A DNA stretch of 64,000 nt from Cenococcum geophilum 1.58 (GCA_001692895.1 KV748222.1:1417435-1481434); one strand, 5' to 3'. Positions 33,730-51,992 are shown, counted from the first letter of the stretch. Made by a program: numbers and translations. The notes: generated by a model from the sequence alone, not told the origin.

Positions 33730-35355
33730 ATGGAGCGTCTTGACACTAGAAAGCATGATAGCCCTACACCGAGCACCTTCGACACCGCCCTCCGGGATTC
33801 GCGTTCCAATGAAGCTCCTATAACAGAGCCAGAGATAGTGCCTAGATTTTCAAGATTACTAGATCTGACAGATGAGCTTCTTCTCGGCATTATCGAGCAA
33901 GTCGAGAAGCCCAAGGATCTGTGCAACTTTGCGCTTACCTGCTTGCAAACCCAGGCTCTGGTTGAACCCTTTATATATCGTTCGATCCTGATACGTACTG
34001 GCGGTCAAGCGGATAATCTTGTGCGGTCCATCAAAGCACGGCCAGTTCGGGCATCTGCGATTCAAACGTTAGAAATTCGGTATATCTTTACAGCCGAGCA
34101 CAACATCGAGGCCCTAGATCTAGTGCTCATGGACCTCCGTAATCTCCGCCACCTCACTATCGAATCCCCCTGCCTCAATAATGGGCCTTGGCGAAATGGG
34201 AGCCAGCCTTGGGAAAGCAAATGTAGGATAAATTACTGTACGCTCTTTGAGGCGGCTTCGTTGAAATTGCCTCCTAGTGCGCCAAGAGCTATCCCTTTAC
34301 TTCAATCTAGTACGCAACCCTTCCAATGGAGACTATGTCAAATATTTAGCATGCGTCTTGATAAACGTATTAATTGGTGATCTACAGTTGTTCTTCACGC
34401 TCATGGAGACGGCGACAAATCTTTTATCCTCGGCAGAAGTGCTATAATGTTTCTGCATCCAACCGTACGAAATATCACACTCTCCTGTTCTGACATCACG
34501 GATGACCTTCTCACCTCCGAATTGTTTCGCGGCCATGAACGTTCCACGCCGTTGACTAATCTTGTTTTTGACGAATGTAACATTTCGGCTTTCGGTCTAC
34601 AAGCGCTGCTTTCGTTGCCTCGTGCCCTCAAGAAGCTTACCCTTGGTGAACGGCAGTACCACTTCCACAACCCACCATGCATTCCGCTAGGAAATAACTG
34701 TGAACATTTCATGGGAGCACTTTACATGCAGCATGAGTCTCTTGAATATATCAAGCATATTGGCAGCAGAAAATGGCTCTCTGATAACCCTGATCTGAGC
34801 ACAAATGTCCTGCATTACTTCGACAACCTCCGCATGCTAGAGCTAGGACCGCACTCCGTCCTCCGGAAGTGCCTTGTTGCAGATGACTTTCCCAGGGACC
34901 TGGAATCGCTGCGGCTTCTCAGCAACTACGCCCGGGGCACGATCGCTTATACTCACTTGAGTAGCCCACGAAAGGATTGGGGCAGCATTGTTGCGGCCGT
35001 GCTGAGCAAGCGCAACCAAGTGAAACATGTGGACGTCATCCTAGCGCAAGGCTTCGATATGGATTCGCTTTGCTCCCTGTGGCAGAGCGGAGAGAGGCGA
35101 GGCGACATCTATCAGGCTGCAAAGCCGTTGCGGGAGCGCGGGACGCGCTTCCAGCTGTTTGCGGAGTATTTTACCGACGGCAATGTTTTCATCCCGCCGT
35201 ATCTGTATGGCGAGGATGTGCCGCAGGAACTGCTCGTCTATGATTCAGAAATCCCTTATCTGTTTGGATCTGTCAATTATGGCGAGGATGAAGCTGAGGA
35301 TGGCGAGAAGCAAAGCCCGTGGGGTGGTGAACCTAAGAATGTGGAAATAGATTAG
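33730..35355 (+). pseudogene. F-box protein gene with one in-frame stop
   Basis: From the ATG at 33730 a single frame runs to TAG at 35353-35355, 540 residues, interrupted only by TGA at 34378-34380. The F-box lies at about residues 38-80: LLDLTDELLLGIIEQVEKPK then DLCNFALTCLQTQALVEPFI. The rest is the long helix/strand-rich region common in fungal F-box proteins, with LRNLRHLTIESP and LRMLELGPHSVL as leucine-rich-like strands and an acidic tail (NYGEDEAEDGEK). Such proteins bind Skp1 and recruit targets to SCF ubiquitin ligases. The stop is followed in frame by a well-conserved segment (LHAHGDGDKSFILGRSAIMF). A 21-nt GT...AG segment (34366-34386) spans the stop but is too short for a normal intron. 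Either a nonsense allele or very short intron. Confidence 0.75.
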
Positions 35356-36693
35356 GCAAGTGAGCGAACTTGGGTTCTAAATTGCTTCATTGTCTTAATA
35401 TCAGAGTTAGCCTTGGAATCCTGCTTCGTGAATACTGAAACTCCCTTCGTCACTTCGAGAAAAACTTCTAAGTAATTACGAAGGTATACCGAAACACAGC
35501 TGGGCCCCTCTTCCTTACTCTTCATTTCCATCTTGCTGGTCCTCCGTATTATCCACAAAGTCCCTGTGCTGCACCGCATCTTCCTCCAGTCACTCGCTCA
35601 GCGATGGCGTGGGCAACGGTGCCTCACTAGCATAGGCGCTCTCCACAAGCCCAGTGTCCTGAGCCCGGCCCTCCCCCGCGCCTAGCTCACGCCCAGTCTT
35701 AATCTCGAGTGGTATTTCTCCTCACCAAACTTTGAGCTATGTCCGTATATGGATTTATGCTAAGTGTTTTGATCTAGTATCTATGAAGTGTGTTAATATT
35801 GACTGTAGTGTCTAGCGCTTTGCTTCTCCCCCCTCCCCTTCTCAGCCGCTCAATTGCACCTTACCACTCCAACATTCTTGCTATGCATTTCTTGACGGTT
35901 AAGACCTGATCCTATGCCACTTCGCGCAACGAGTCGATCTGCTGCTTCATTTTACCTAGCACCCGTGCCTGCTCGTCCATTATCTCTTGTATGCTTTTAA
36001 GCCCTACGGTCATTGCTGTGGCCCGCGCGGCGTGATTTGGTGTCAAATTTTTGTAAGAGTGCACCTCACAGCGCTGTATGTGATGGCTTTGTGGAGCTGG
36101 GGGTTCTCATCTTCGAGGTTGTGGACTAGGGTGCGTCATTCTACATTTGTGAGTGCAGGGTGGCTGGCAATTTTGAGAAGGTGCTTGGGAGCACCTGAGG
36201 ATCTTAGGATAGAAGAGAATGTAAAGCTTGATGGTAAATGGGGATTCTTGAAAGTGCTGATGTGGTTTGGGAGAAAAGAGGATGTCTGGTTTCTCATCAT
36301 GAGAGAAAGGGTGGTGTGGGGCTATAGACCAAGCGATAATGGTAATTAAGGACAATAGAGTCAGGGATGAGTAAGAATAGCCGAAGAAGTATGTAAATAA
36401 GGCCAATAGCGATTGGGTGGTGAAGATTGGGAGGTTAAGGCTTGCCATGTGATCTGATGTCAAGGCTGGACGGCACGGCGTTGTTGTAAAAAGTATAGCG
36501 ATTTGGTTAGGAGCCATCTACGTGAGATAGAAGGGTGGAGACTGTTTTACAGAAAAGATAAAGATCGGCTTGAAATTTTGCCATCTGCGCAACCCGTTTG
36601 TTGAAAAAATGTTTATGCGGAATCCGCTAAAAAGATTTTTTCCTGTATTCAAACAAGATTTAGAGATCTATAGTTCTCACCTTGATTATGCAC
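35356..36693. other. Intergenic, only unsupported small frames
   Basis: The longest frame is minus 36517-36107 (136 codons), starting MAPNQIAILF and holding two hydrophobic stretches around residues 24-66, which could be a small membrane protein. Its mirror-strand frame is equally long, and nothing identifies it. The rest carries poly-pyrimidine and ordinary unique sequence. Confidence 0.4.
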
Positions 36694-42228
<5,535 letters not shown>

Positions 42229-44177
42229 ATGCCTTCCTCAGAAGAAGCAGAGCGCCTTCAGCTGCCAGGTTTTGGCCTTCCAACCAACACCATGCCAGAC
42301 TTTTGGTATAAAGGATCACATCATGTGAACACTGTCTCCCTCCTGCGATATCCCAATGCCATTTCTGACTGGTCAGGCGACCCAATGACAATCAGGGAGA
42401 GGAACATGATGGCGATGGTCAGCCAGATTGCCGACAAGCCTGAATGGAGACGGAGGGTTTTTGATGAAGAGATTGCTAAATGGCGCACTGAAACTATCAC
42501 GGAAGCAGGCTAGGGTTTTTCCGGGAAGATGTTTGAATATGTGAGGATATCTCACCACTTAAAAATCTCATTGGCTGTGCCTCTAATTAAAGGCCTAGTG
42601 CCTGGCTGGGCTCCGGGCCAAAGCCAAAACCCACGAAGTTACAGACATGGTGGCCGTGCTGGATGCCGACGTAGCTGTGGTAAAGTCGGACGCGCGATCA
42701 TCTCTGAAGACCCTAAGAAGGCCTTAAAGCAACCGTTAGACTTCTCGAAAATGTCCCGGATCAACTTAAAGATTGGCATCCCGGATTTGATGAGAAATTT
42801 CTGAACCTTGTGTATCCCTCTTTATTTCCGCTCCTCTGGCCGCACTCGCATGCTCCCAACCGGTAGCGTCGGCCTCAGAGAGTGTGCAGAGAGCCGTAAT
42901 AAAGGCGAAGTCGTCCCAATTCTCAAAGACAAGGAAGTAAAAGTACAGAGATTGAACGCCAGTCTCCGACAGCTTAGTCTTGGACAAGTCAAATTTTGGT
43001 CCAAGCGGTTTCTATGGCTCCAATTCGCTGATGGTGGCAAAGTCAAAATCACTGGCTACATTAACAACTTACACCCTGTCCATCGCGAGAAATTGTATAC
43101 CGTCATCGAGAATTTCATAGCTAAATCAATCCTACTTTGGTCAGGTTTTGAACTCTACTGTCATGCAAACCAATCCGCGCATTGAGATGGACATGACTAG
43201 ATACAAAACCCCTACGAGTGGAGGAGATGGAGAAGAGAGTGGAAGATGAAGATGAAGATGAAGATGCCGATGAGGATTGGGTAGGTGTTGCAAATATCTC
43301 TTGCATATTCCTCTTTTTTTAATTAGCAATTCAATCTCCTCCCTGCAACTCTCGAGCCATTCACCAACCGTATTCTCATCAAACCTGATGCAGGTGAATA
43401 CTTCCCCAGGCCCGTCCACATACTGTCAACCTACGCGGAAAGTTCGCGGAAAGCGGCCTACAGGTCCGTATTCACCTTCATACTAACCCGTAGACCTTCA
43501 ATCCCATCCGCACCCCTCCAACCAAGTCCCATAGGTCATCGTCAAGCTTGCCAAAATCTACCTTACCCCTGAAAAGCCCACGTACGGCAGCGGAACCTGG
43601 CACATCGAAGGCCAACTAAACGAGCACATTTGCGCCACCGCAATCTACTACTACGACAACGTCAACACCACCGACAGCCACCTCGCCTCCCGCCAGACAA
43701 TCAGCGTCGAGGATATGGACAAGAAGCAAGCCGACCAGCACAACTACGAGGGCGTCGAGTACCTCTACGGCATCGAGCAGTACGGGTCGGGGATCCAGGG
43801 CCTGGGCCGCGTGCTGGCGCGCTAGGGCCGCCTGCTACATCCTGCAGCACCAGGTGCAGCCGTTCCGGCTCGCGGACTCGTCGAGGCCCGGCCATCGCAA
43901 GATCCTGGCGCTGTTTTTGGTCGGTCCGTTTCTGCGCGTCATCGGTACTGCGAATGTGCCGCCGCAGCAAAAGGATCGGAGGGCGGAGGCCATTCGAGAG
44001 AAGAGTAAGCTCGGGGAGCTGCCGATGGAGCTGATGCAGTTTGTGGTTAATGATGTGGATGATTTCCCTATCAGTCTTGAGGCGAAGAAAGTGAGGGAGG
44101 AGCTGATGGAGGAGAGAAGGGCGTTTGTTGAAGATGTGAACGTCGAGTATGAAAGCGAAGAGTTCAATTTTCTGTGA
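42229..44177 (+). pseudogene. DUF4246 family gene, broken by stops and frameshifts
   Basis: The start MPSSEEAERLQLPGFGLPTN at 42229 and the end FVEDVNVEYESEEFNFL at 44177 are those of the fungal DUF4246 family. Conserved pieces appear in changing frames: IADKPEWRRRVFDEEIAKWR, MVAVLDADVAVVKSD (about 42,640), LENVPDQLKDWHPGFDEKF (42,740), ITGYINNLHPVHREKLYTV (43,050), GTWHIEGQLNEHICATAIYY (43,590), then VQPFRLADSSRPGHRKILAL and VIGTANVPPQQ. At least four frame changes are needed, plus a TAG at 42511-42513 and a TAG near 43824 where Gln is expected (CAG to TAG). An acidic GATGAAGAT repeat lies near 43,245-43,270. The family's function is not established. Decay looks old but not RIP-heavy. Confidence 0.85.
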
Positions 44178-44388
44178 GCATTGACGGAAGCGGAGAAGAC
44201 TCAAATCCTAGAGTATTGATATATTGTGGTACTTGAGCATTAATTAGCAGATACTCGCTAAACGGCGCAGCTCGGTACGTCCCATAATATATTAATTCGT
44301 CACTATTGCCACCCATTTCAGCACTTGGGCCAGGTTAATAGCAATATATTCATGAGTTTCTTGATACATTCAGTATTCGCACTAAAAT

Positions 44389-47300
44389 TCAAGGCGGCAA
44401 AATGCCTATAAGCGCCTTCATTCTATCCAACAGCTCTGGTACCCTAAACGGCTTGCTCACCACATTATCCATGCCAGCATCTATGGCGATCGAGATTTGC
44501 TGCTGCCTAACATTGGCCGTTATAGCAATGACTGGAACATGACCTTTCAACGCGCCATCGCCCTGCAGTTGTCTGATCCTGTTCACTGCCGCGAGCCCAT
44601 CCATTACCGGCATCTCCCAGTCCATCAAGATAACAGAAAGCCCCTGGCCCCTCGTAGGTGATTTAGTGTCGTTCCAGGGGTTGGTTTTTTTTTTTGAAGG
44701 AAGTCAGGAACCTCTCCGCTGTGATTTGCGACATACACAACACACCCCAAATTGCGAAGCTGTTAGCGAGGACGCGCTGGTTGACGAGATTGTCTTCTAC
44801 GACAAGAACATGAAGCGTATCTGGAACTTGCCTGCGCAATATCCACGTAGAGGAAAGTTGCTGTACCTTTTCAACTGTGCCACTGCGATTAGAGTGGTTG
44901 ACTTCTACCTTCCTCCTGTCCGGGAAAAAATCTGGAAGCCGCGTTTCCGTAGGGGGTAGTTGATTATGCCGGGCCTTCACGTAGAATCAGAAAGTACCGC
45001 CTTCTATAGCTCGGACGCGAGGCCGACGGCGCCACTATGCATTCCTGCGGAGATGGAAAGCCCAAGTCCCAATCCACCATAATGTATGTGTGTCCGCGGA
45101 CTTCCCTGGTTGAGTCTGGAAAAGAGCAATGCCTTTTCATTCTCGGAAAGACCTCGCCCTGTATCGCACACTTAAAATTGCAAAAAGATGTTTTTACCGC
45201 GACGCCAATCGTCTTGTAACCTAGCGTCTTTATCTGCGACTTTAGTGAGAATGTATTTTATCCCATCCAGAGAGCGCTCTGGCTGCTTTGCACAGGCGCC
45301 TATGCTTACGGCTATTAACCGCTTGGGCTCGAGCCTAGTGAATTTGATGGCGTTGGTAATGAGCTTGATGAGCACTTGGAGCAGCCTGGTTGGATCTAGG
45401 CCGGCCTAGTCTACACCAAGTTCGCAATATAAATCCTCAACAACAAACCGTATATCCACTCCGGCGGCTCTTGCTTCGCCCTCGAATATCTTAGCTGAGT
45501 GCTTAGCAACAGATTCAGGTTGTGAGTCTACTAGCGCCATAATAAGAAGTCCGGAATCAAGTTTTGAGGTTGTAAGAATGTAGTTGACTATGCGTTTCAT
45601 ATGCTGTGCGCATTGAACAATAGTCTCAGCAGTGTCGAGCCCGCGATTCAGCAAGTCTGAATAGGCGCCGAAAACTCTGGATGTAATTTGGTGAACGCCG
45701 AATATGATGTTATAATGTTATCCGCACACGGCATGACTACCGACAATGGATTTCTTATTTCTTGAGAGGTGGTATCGATGAAATTCTCTAGTTGCCTCTC
45801 ACTCTCCAAGGCGTGGTGGGTGCGTTGCTTCTGAGTGCTTTTAGTCCACTTTTGACGGAATATGTCGGTCACATAACCCACAATCTCCTTAACTTCATCA
45901 TTTGAGCCTATTTCTAGGTAAGCCGAGCAAAGAATCCAAGTATGATGCTCTTTCGAATTGTCTTTAGGATCCTCTAGTCTCTGAGGCGGATGCCAAGGCA
46001 TCGTTGTTTTGAGTTCGAAGGTGACCGGAGATTTGTTAACGATCAACTTAGCGAAGACATATCCTCAGGCATGGCTATGCGTTGCCAAGTCTCTGTGATG
46101 TCTTTGATACCTTTCGCAGATGTGAATATGTCGAACCATCTCTGATTCCGATACGTGTGGCATGTCATATCAGCAATGAAGATCGCTATATCTGCTCGCT
46201 CAGCGAAACGCTGGAATTTCTTCTCAGTAAGTTCAGCTTCTCGTTGAGACCTGAGCAATCGCTCCGAGAGTTGCTCTTGAACCTAGCCGCTTGACCAATT
46301 ATGTTTTCCCTGTGCCAAATTTCTTCCTCGAAAAGAACGATAGAGGCCAAGGACGTCGCAAAGAGCCTATTCATGACTTGTATAAACAATTGGTAGTCTT
46401 CGTCATATGGTCGACGCGGATTCAAGCCCACGATGAGAAATCCTAGGACATTTTCACTAGTCAGTAAAAATTGGCAGATAACTAACGATCTACAGGGATC
46501 GCCGCAGCCCCTCCACTGAATGTCATAGGAAAAATACTGAGAAAACGGTATATCATCGATATGCAGCAGGGTCGGCTCCCTCGATTTCGCCGTATTTCTA
46601 AGATAGGGTATAGAGCCATCAGAGCTATGCGTTAGGTCCAACCGCGCGGGCGCTACAGGGTGATTAAATGGCAACCCCAAAGTTCCTTTGAGGAAGCATT
46701 TGCGCGATGTCTCAAGTGATTCCGGGATCTTAGGGACGGCGTCCTGCTGCTCCACAGAATACAGAATAGCGAGCGGGATGTCTTTATCATTCGTCGCTAG
46801 TGTATCCAGAACGAGGTTCCGGTAAGTTTCGAGATCTCGCGCTTTCGTGGTTTCAGCACCGATATCCATCAGGCTTAATACTCTGCGTTCGAGCAACTTA
46901 TTTCTGTAATATCAATAGTCAGTCACGTGCGTGTTCCACGGACAAAAATAGACAATAATACTTTGTTGTTTCAGCAATAGGTTCGTAGTATCCGGCAACA
47001 CTTTCGTGTTCATCTAATATCGGTTATAAATTGGAAAGAAGAGAAAATTTCTTCAAAATAGCCAATTCTACCGAGAAATAGAGGTAAATCGTTTTCTGCC
47101 ATTGTGCGTCCGGTGGCTTTGTTGTACTGGATTATGGGTTCAAAATGACCCCAATACGGAGAGCCACTGGAGCGCTGGATCCCATGCATGGGTGTAAAAT
47201 GCCCAGGATCTGAATATACGCTTCATTGTAGACCATCACGACGCCCTCTCCCCAAAACAGAACGAATGGGTGCATGCCCATCATACGTTTACAGCTGAGC

Positions 47301-48056
47301 GGAGTTGGGGAGACCACCTATCAATGGGGCCAAGAGGACTTCGAGCCCAGTCTATACTGCCAAAGTACTGAACATGTTGTGACATCTCCACCGGCGGGAT
47401 ACTGGGAGTGCAGTTGTGATGTTCGTAGCGAATAGGTTCATCGACCGCATTGTGCGCCAAATCAGTTACGATAAGGACCGACTGTCCACTAGTTCGGGTT
47501 TTTACATCTCGCTTGAAGCATGCAGCATTATTCCGCTCCTTGTTCTATGTTATGTTCTGAAGGCTGTACTGCCTAGCCAGACGCCTTTGCAGAAAGCCCA
47601 CCGAAATTTTGGCTAGAGTAAGAAAACTCTGTAACCCACTGACGATCTTCCATCTGTTTCCGATCGTTGTAGCGGACCAGAAAAAACTTCCAAACATATA
47701 TGAGCTTCCTCTAGTTGTCTCATCGGATCATCACCCTTCTTGACAAGCCATTGCCTGAATCTAGAATAAGGTCTGATTGAGAATGCTCCTACATCGTCTA
47801 CATATATTTTTCTAGCGATCAGATTGAGTAGCACCTCCGATGCTAGCAAAGAAGGGCTGCAGTGTGTGGGTTGAAGTAGACCGTCTGCACCGACAGGTGA
47901 CGAGAGGCCGAAGATCAGGATGGGACGACTGCTAATGTCAAGGATATCGAGGAGGCGCATACGATGCAGGTCATGGTCGGCGTAGGAGTTATGAGCGGCT
48001 ATGTCGCGAAGTGACATGGAATGAAGAGGCTTTGATAGGTTGTCATCGTCGCGCAT
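44389..48056 (-). pseudogene. Hybrid histidine kinase gene, broken
   Basis: On the minus strand the order is that of a fungal hybrid sensor kinase. An N-terminal region MRDDDNLSKPLHSMSLRDIA starts at 48056. A PAS-like part follows (FGSIDWARSPLGPIDRWSPQ, then FVLFWGEGVVMVYNEAYI at 47,280), then a long GAF/PAS segment (46,896-46,186), then HisKA (45,770), HATPase (45,420-45,000; LITNAIKFT, DTGRGLSENEKALLFS, GGLGLGLSIS) and a receiver domain (LHVLVVEDNLVNQRVLAN, MDWEMPVMDG) ending at 44389. The phosphorylated His is replaced: TSQEIRNPLS for TSHEIRNPLS. TAG replaces Trp in VDWAGLDP near 45,407. An 11-T run at 44685-44695 shifts the frame inside the receiver, and more frame changes lie near 47,300 and 47,610. 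It cannot make a working two-component kinase. Its 3' end converges on the DUF4246 pseudogene, 211 bp apart. Confidence 0.87.
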
Positions 48057-49973
48057 AGCTAGAAGACAGTCAGTAGGGACAATAAGAGAAAAGTACCCAC
48101 CGATAGGGAAGGACAGGCCCCTAGAGCACAGGGAGCATCGGGGAATGCATAAACGTTGGCAAGCTGTATGATGACAATTGCAGAGATATAGAAAGGAAGA
48201 AGCTGAGGTTTTCAACCGCCATTCTAGACCTTCCTGCCGGCTCCTCGGGGCTTTTTGTTAGAGGTTGGATGTTAGTCTAGATCGTGCGATAGCTTTTTCA
48301 TTGCGGTCCCATAATGTCGATGAACATGACGCCTTTTAACAGTTTTAGTTGTCAGTGAGAAGGAACAATTCATCAGTTCAAGCATTCCACAAAAGTGTAT
48401 ATAGAGGCTGTGTAGAGGTTTCGATTACATGAAGCAAGAAGTTCTGAGGCAGTGCGACCGTGGCTGGTTGAAAAGGCCTCGGAAGACGGCCGATCGGGCA
48501 ACACGTCAACCCCGGCCCGATCCCGATTTTTGCGACACCTTCAGCCTCACGGCTGTGTGGTGTGACTCTAGATTCAGCCAATCGCATTGCACTCAAAACG
48601 AGACCTGACATGGTTCCAGCATTCACCAGCCGGTTGGGTAAAAGGTGGTTCAGAATGCTGACAGGGAGGCTATCTGTCACACAAAGATCCTCATGTTGCC
48701 CTAACCACCCAGGCACCTACCAGCTGCGGAAGGACGCTGAACTGAACACATGAACAAGGGATCGGGGAGGCATAAACTTCGTATCAGAAACCATTTGGAT
48801 GGTCGCTGATCTTCAAGCTGCAGAGACTGTTATTGGATGTCCTTAAGAATCGATGTAAAAGACTGAAGGCAAAAGCTCGAAGAAGTTGATTCGGCGTCGC
48901 CTTAGATAGCTTAATTTGTATGGACGGGGTTTGGGAAGTATCCTGGCGAGCTGGCTGTATAGACAGGTAGGAAGGCCGTAGAGTCCATATTTTAACTTCT
49001 TAGGCTTACCCCGCAGAGCTAAAATGTCCGGTCCGTTATGGTTGATTATCCACCAAATCCGCGACTTGCTCTCTCCGTCGACGGAATTCCTGACAATACA
49101 ATGACAGTGACAGATTCTAGTTCCAGGCAACGAATGCCATGGTTGTGGTTGTATTTAGAAATGATAATTGCGGCACAGCAAAGTTGAGGCGCTGAAGCGC
49201 TGAAGCACACTTGGGGAGGCGACATGAACTCGGTTTTGCAGGGCGCCGATTGGCTGGCGCGTTGGGTTTCAGGGAAAACAGCTGTGCTTGCAACTGGTGG
49301 ATGGGAATTTCAAGGCGGTGGACGTGGTGTGGTCGGGCAGTGGATATTGCGGGGCCCGATGTCAATTCTAGGGGGTGTGAGGGTCTTTCACAGAGAGTAT
49401 AGGACAGTTTCAGCAGGAATTGGCGTACCTCTCTTGCACAGCCTTGAGGTGGTGCCGTATGCGACGCCAGGAGGGTCGAAAAAGGCTGCAGGAAAAAGCT
49501 GAAGCCGCATGAGTTGCGTAACGAAGCAGGGGTTGTCATACGCCCGCTTTCCCCGGACAAGCAGCGGGAAAAGTGGGCTTCGAGGCTTGACTGCCTGGGC
49601 ACCTCTTAATCAGACATGATTTGCATGCTGAGCTTACCCTGTAGTCGCGTAGTCGGTCCTGCGACCCTTGCGGCCCAAAAGAGTTACCCATGCGTGATTG
49701 GCTACGAGTTCCGTGCTCCAACGCCCCTGTGCCTCCATACATCGGAAAATCCATGTCCATGACCAGCCCATACATACCATGACCTTGATGCAGAAGGATT
49801 CACTACATATATATGGGCGCGTCTGTCCGGACCTTGGCCTTTCTTGACACCATTCCTCCAGCAACCTTTTCTTCACTTCGACTGCCGAAGATCCTCAACG
49901 CTGATCCTCGTACATACACCTATACCTACACCACAACACCTTCAAACCCGCTGAAACCCTTAGTTCCATAGCT
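48057..49973. other. Divergent intergenic region, 1.9 kb
   Basis: It lies between the kinase pseudogene and the membrane-protein gene. Several frames of 60-160 codons occur on both strands (the longest minus 49602-49117) but overlap each other and show no domain, and none has a gene-like start. A CT-rich leader (49,860-49,970) directly before the next ATG is typical of a fungal promoter. Confidence 0.45.
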
Positions 49974-51432
49974 ATGTCTCCCACTGCAATGATGAGCGCT
50001 ATCGCCGCCCGCGGGCTCTTCAGCCATAGCTCGGGCTCATCAAATCATACTTGCCCCATTCCTATTATAAAACAGCCTAGTACGCTAGAAATACTTTAAA
50101 TAGGAAATAAGAAAACACGACTAACCTCTCACAGAGATCCAGCCAATTTTTGGAAAAACAACGTTCCACACCTTCGCCATGTACATCTCAGGTGCTACCG
50201 GAATTGTCACATTGAGCGTAGCCGCCTATCTCATCTTCAGGCACGCAACTCACTACTCGATGCCTAAGCAGCAACGCCAGTAAGTAGCAGAAAGTATATA
50301 GCCATATTTCATGCGCTGACCTTCTAGGATCATTCGCATAGCTTTCCTCACCCCGTGGGTTGCCTTCATCTGCTTCCTTGCGACATGGCTTGAGAGCAGC
50401 GCGGGATATTTCTTGCCTGCAATTGATCTTGGATCCGCTATGGCTATCGCCTGCTTTCTCCTGCTGCTTTGCAACTATGTCATGGCCGGCCCGAATGGCT
50501 TTGACGATCTATTCGGCGAAGGCGCGCTTGCGGGTGGACGCTCCGGAACAAGCAGCCCGAGTTGGCTGAAGGTATAGCGAGCTCTAAATTCTTTCAGAAC
50601 ATGAGAACGTAGTACTAACAGAAATTGCAGAGAACTTGGTACTTGGTCCTTCAATTCGTTCCAGTCAGTGCGGTCCTCTGGATTGCAACTGCGATCTCTA
50701 TGGCTGTTGGCACCTACTGCGCTACATCAAACAAGCCGTATTTCGCTCACATCTGGATCACTATAATCAAAGGTCTCAGCACCGGTGCCGCAGTCATGAC
50801 TATTATCAAGTTCACTAGAAAGATGAAGGCCCAGCTAGATTCTCATAAAGCTATGATGAAGCTTTTGGCTTTCAAGGGCGTTATCTTTGTGAACATTTTC
50901 CAAACAGTAAGCACAGCCGAATTGCCACCGTTACATCTCTAAGGACTATGAGCTGACTTGTAATCCACAGCTCCTCATCACCATCCTTGTATCCTCAAAG
51001 GTCATCAAGCCTACAGATCACCTCACCTATCGTGACATTACCGTTGGCATCCCTGCCCTTGCCCTTAGTTTGGAGATGCCACCTTTCACCCTCCTCATGC
51101 TCTATGCATACTCCTCCAAGCCGTACGAATCCACCAAGCTCAGGCTTGGCTTCCGCGGTGGCTTCATGGGTGGCAAGGCAATCTTGGAAGCTCTCAACAT
51201 GACAGATATCCTTTCCGCATTCGTACGTGGGCCTATGAGACTGGTCCGGGAGCAAGAGCAGATGGTGATCCGCGAGGACAGCATGAATCTCATGGCCCCA
51301 CCAGCATACGGAACCACCCCTAGCAGCGGGAATGGCTTCAACAACGATCCCCGTTACAACGCTGGGAACAACTTCAATAGCGAGACCCACTACAACGGCA
51401 ATAACCGCTACAATGGCGAGATGGGAGTATAG
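49974..51432 (+). CDS. TMEM184 / organic solute transporter alpha-type membrane protein
   Basis: Five exons, 49974-50079, 50135-50279, 50328-50571, 50631-50906 and 50971-51432, encode 410 residues; all four introns are 48-64 bp, GT...AG and in phase. Seven hydrophobic segments can be followed, for example FHTFAMYISGATGIVTLSVA, then IRIAFLTPWVAFICFLATWL, AIACFLLLLCNYVMAG, LQFVPVSAVLWIATAISMAV and GIPALALSLEMPPFTLLMLY. The pattern LTPWVAFICF followed by WLESSAGYF and LLCNYVM, and later LEMPPFTLLMLYAYSSKPY, is that of the Solute_trans_a family. The tail is polar and rich in Asn/Tyr (NNFNSETHYNGNNRYNGE), a predicted disordered cytosolic end. Transport substrate in fungi is unknown. No lesions; upstream is the divergent kinase pseudogene. 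Confidence 0.9.
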
Positions 51433-51831
51433 CTGCAAGGCTAGAAGACAGCTGAGCAGATACTCTTAGTTGAGGATCGCTAATATCACGATTAACTTGA
51501 GGAAATGGTTGAATTGCCGGGGTTTGACAAGCTGAATCGTTGCGGAGTCTGGAGTTCATGGAGTTTTTGTATGGCATTGAGATGCAGGCGGTGCATTTAC
51601 AACGGAAAACTACATTTGGAGGATACAGAATTAGCAGATCATACCTGGAAATATGAGATTTTAGTTAGGGCTCGTGTGGTTGCAAAACTTCATGAAAGTG
51701 CAGCAGAAAAGGTCCGTTCCCCCCTAACTTGGTACGCGTTTGGGTAGTTCTTTTCACGTGATTTCCCAATTGTATATAGTATATTCTTAGCACAACAAAC
51801 TTTTATAGCAGCCGAGCCCCTAGATAGATTA
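51433..51831. other. Edge of the gene island
   Basis: 3' region of the membrane-protein gene. From about 51,760 the composition shifts to AT-rich and the repeat block starts. No gene supported. Confidence 0.45.
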
Positions 51832-51992
51832 ATCTATCTCTCGCACGGCACGAACAGGTCATAGTCCATTTCAAATATATCGATTGTGGGGGGTGCAGGC
51901 CTATAGGGCGGGATCCAGGCGATATCCTAGCGTTTATAAGGCTTTTTAGGCCTAAACTTCGGAGATCTGGCCTGAATCCTACCTGGTGCCCC
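51832..51992 (-). repeat. Split direct repeat B2
   Basis: Matches 52189-52348 in direct orientation over about 160 bp. This copy keeps more C and G (for example cacggcacg versus catagcacg), so it is the less RIP-mutated one. Confidence 0.88.

Noticed and set aside
36107-36517. 136-codon minus-strand frame with two hydrophobic stretches
   Set aside because: Its opposite-strand frame is nearly as long, nothing supports it by motif, and it sits in ordinary intergenic DNA; left as a note only.
49117-49602. 161-codon minus-strand frame in the 1.9-kb divergent region
   Set aside because: Frames of similar length overlap on the opposite strand, there is no domain or intron pattern, and composition is that of a promoter region.
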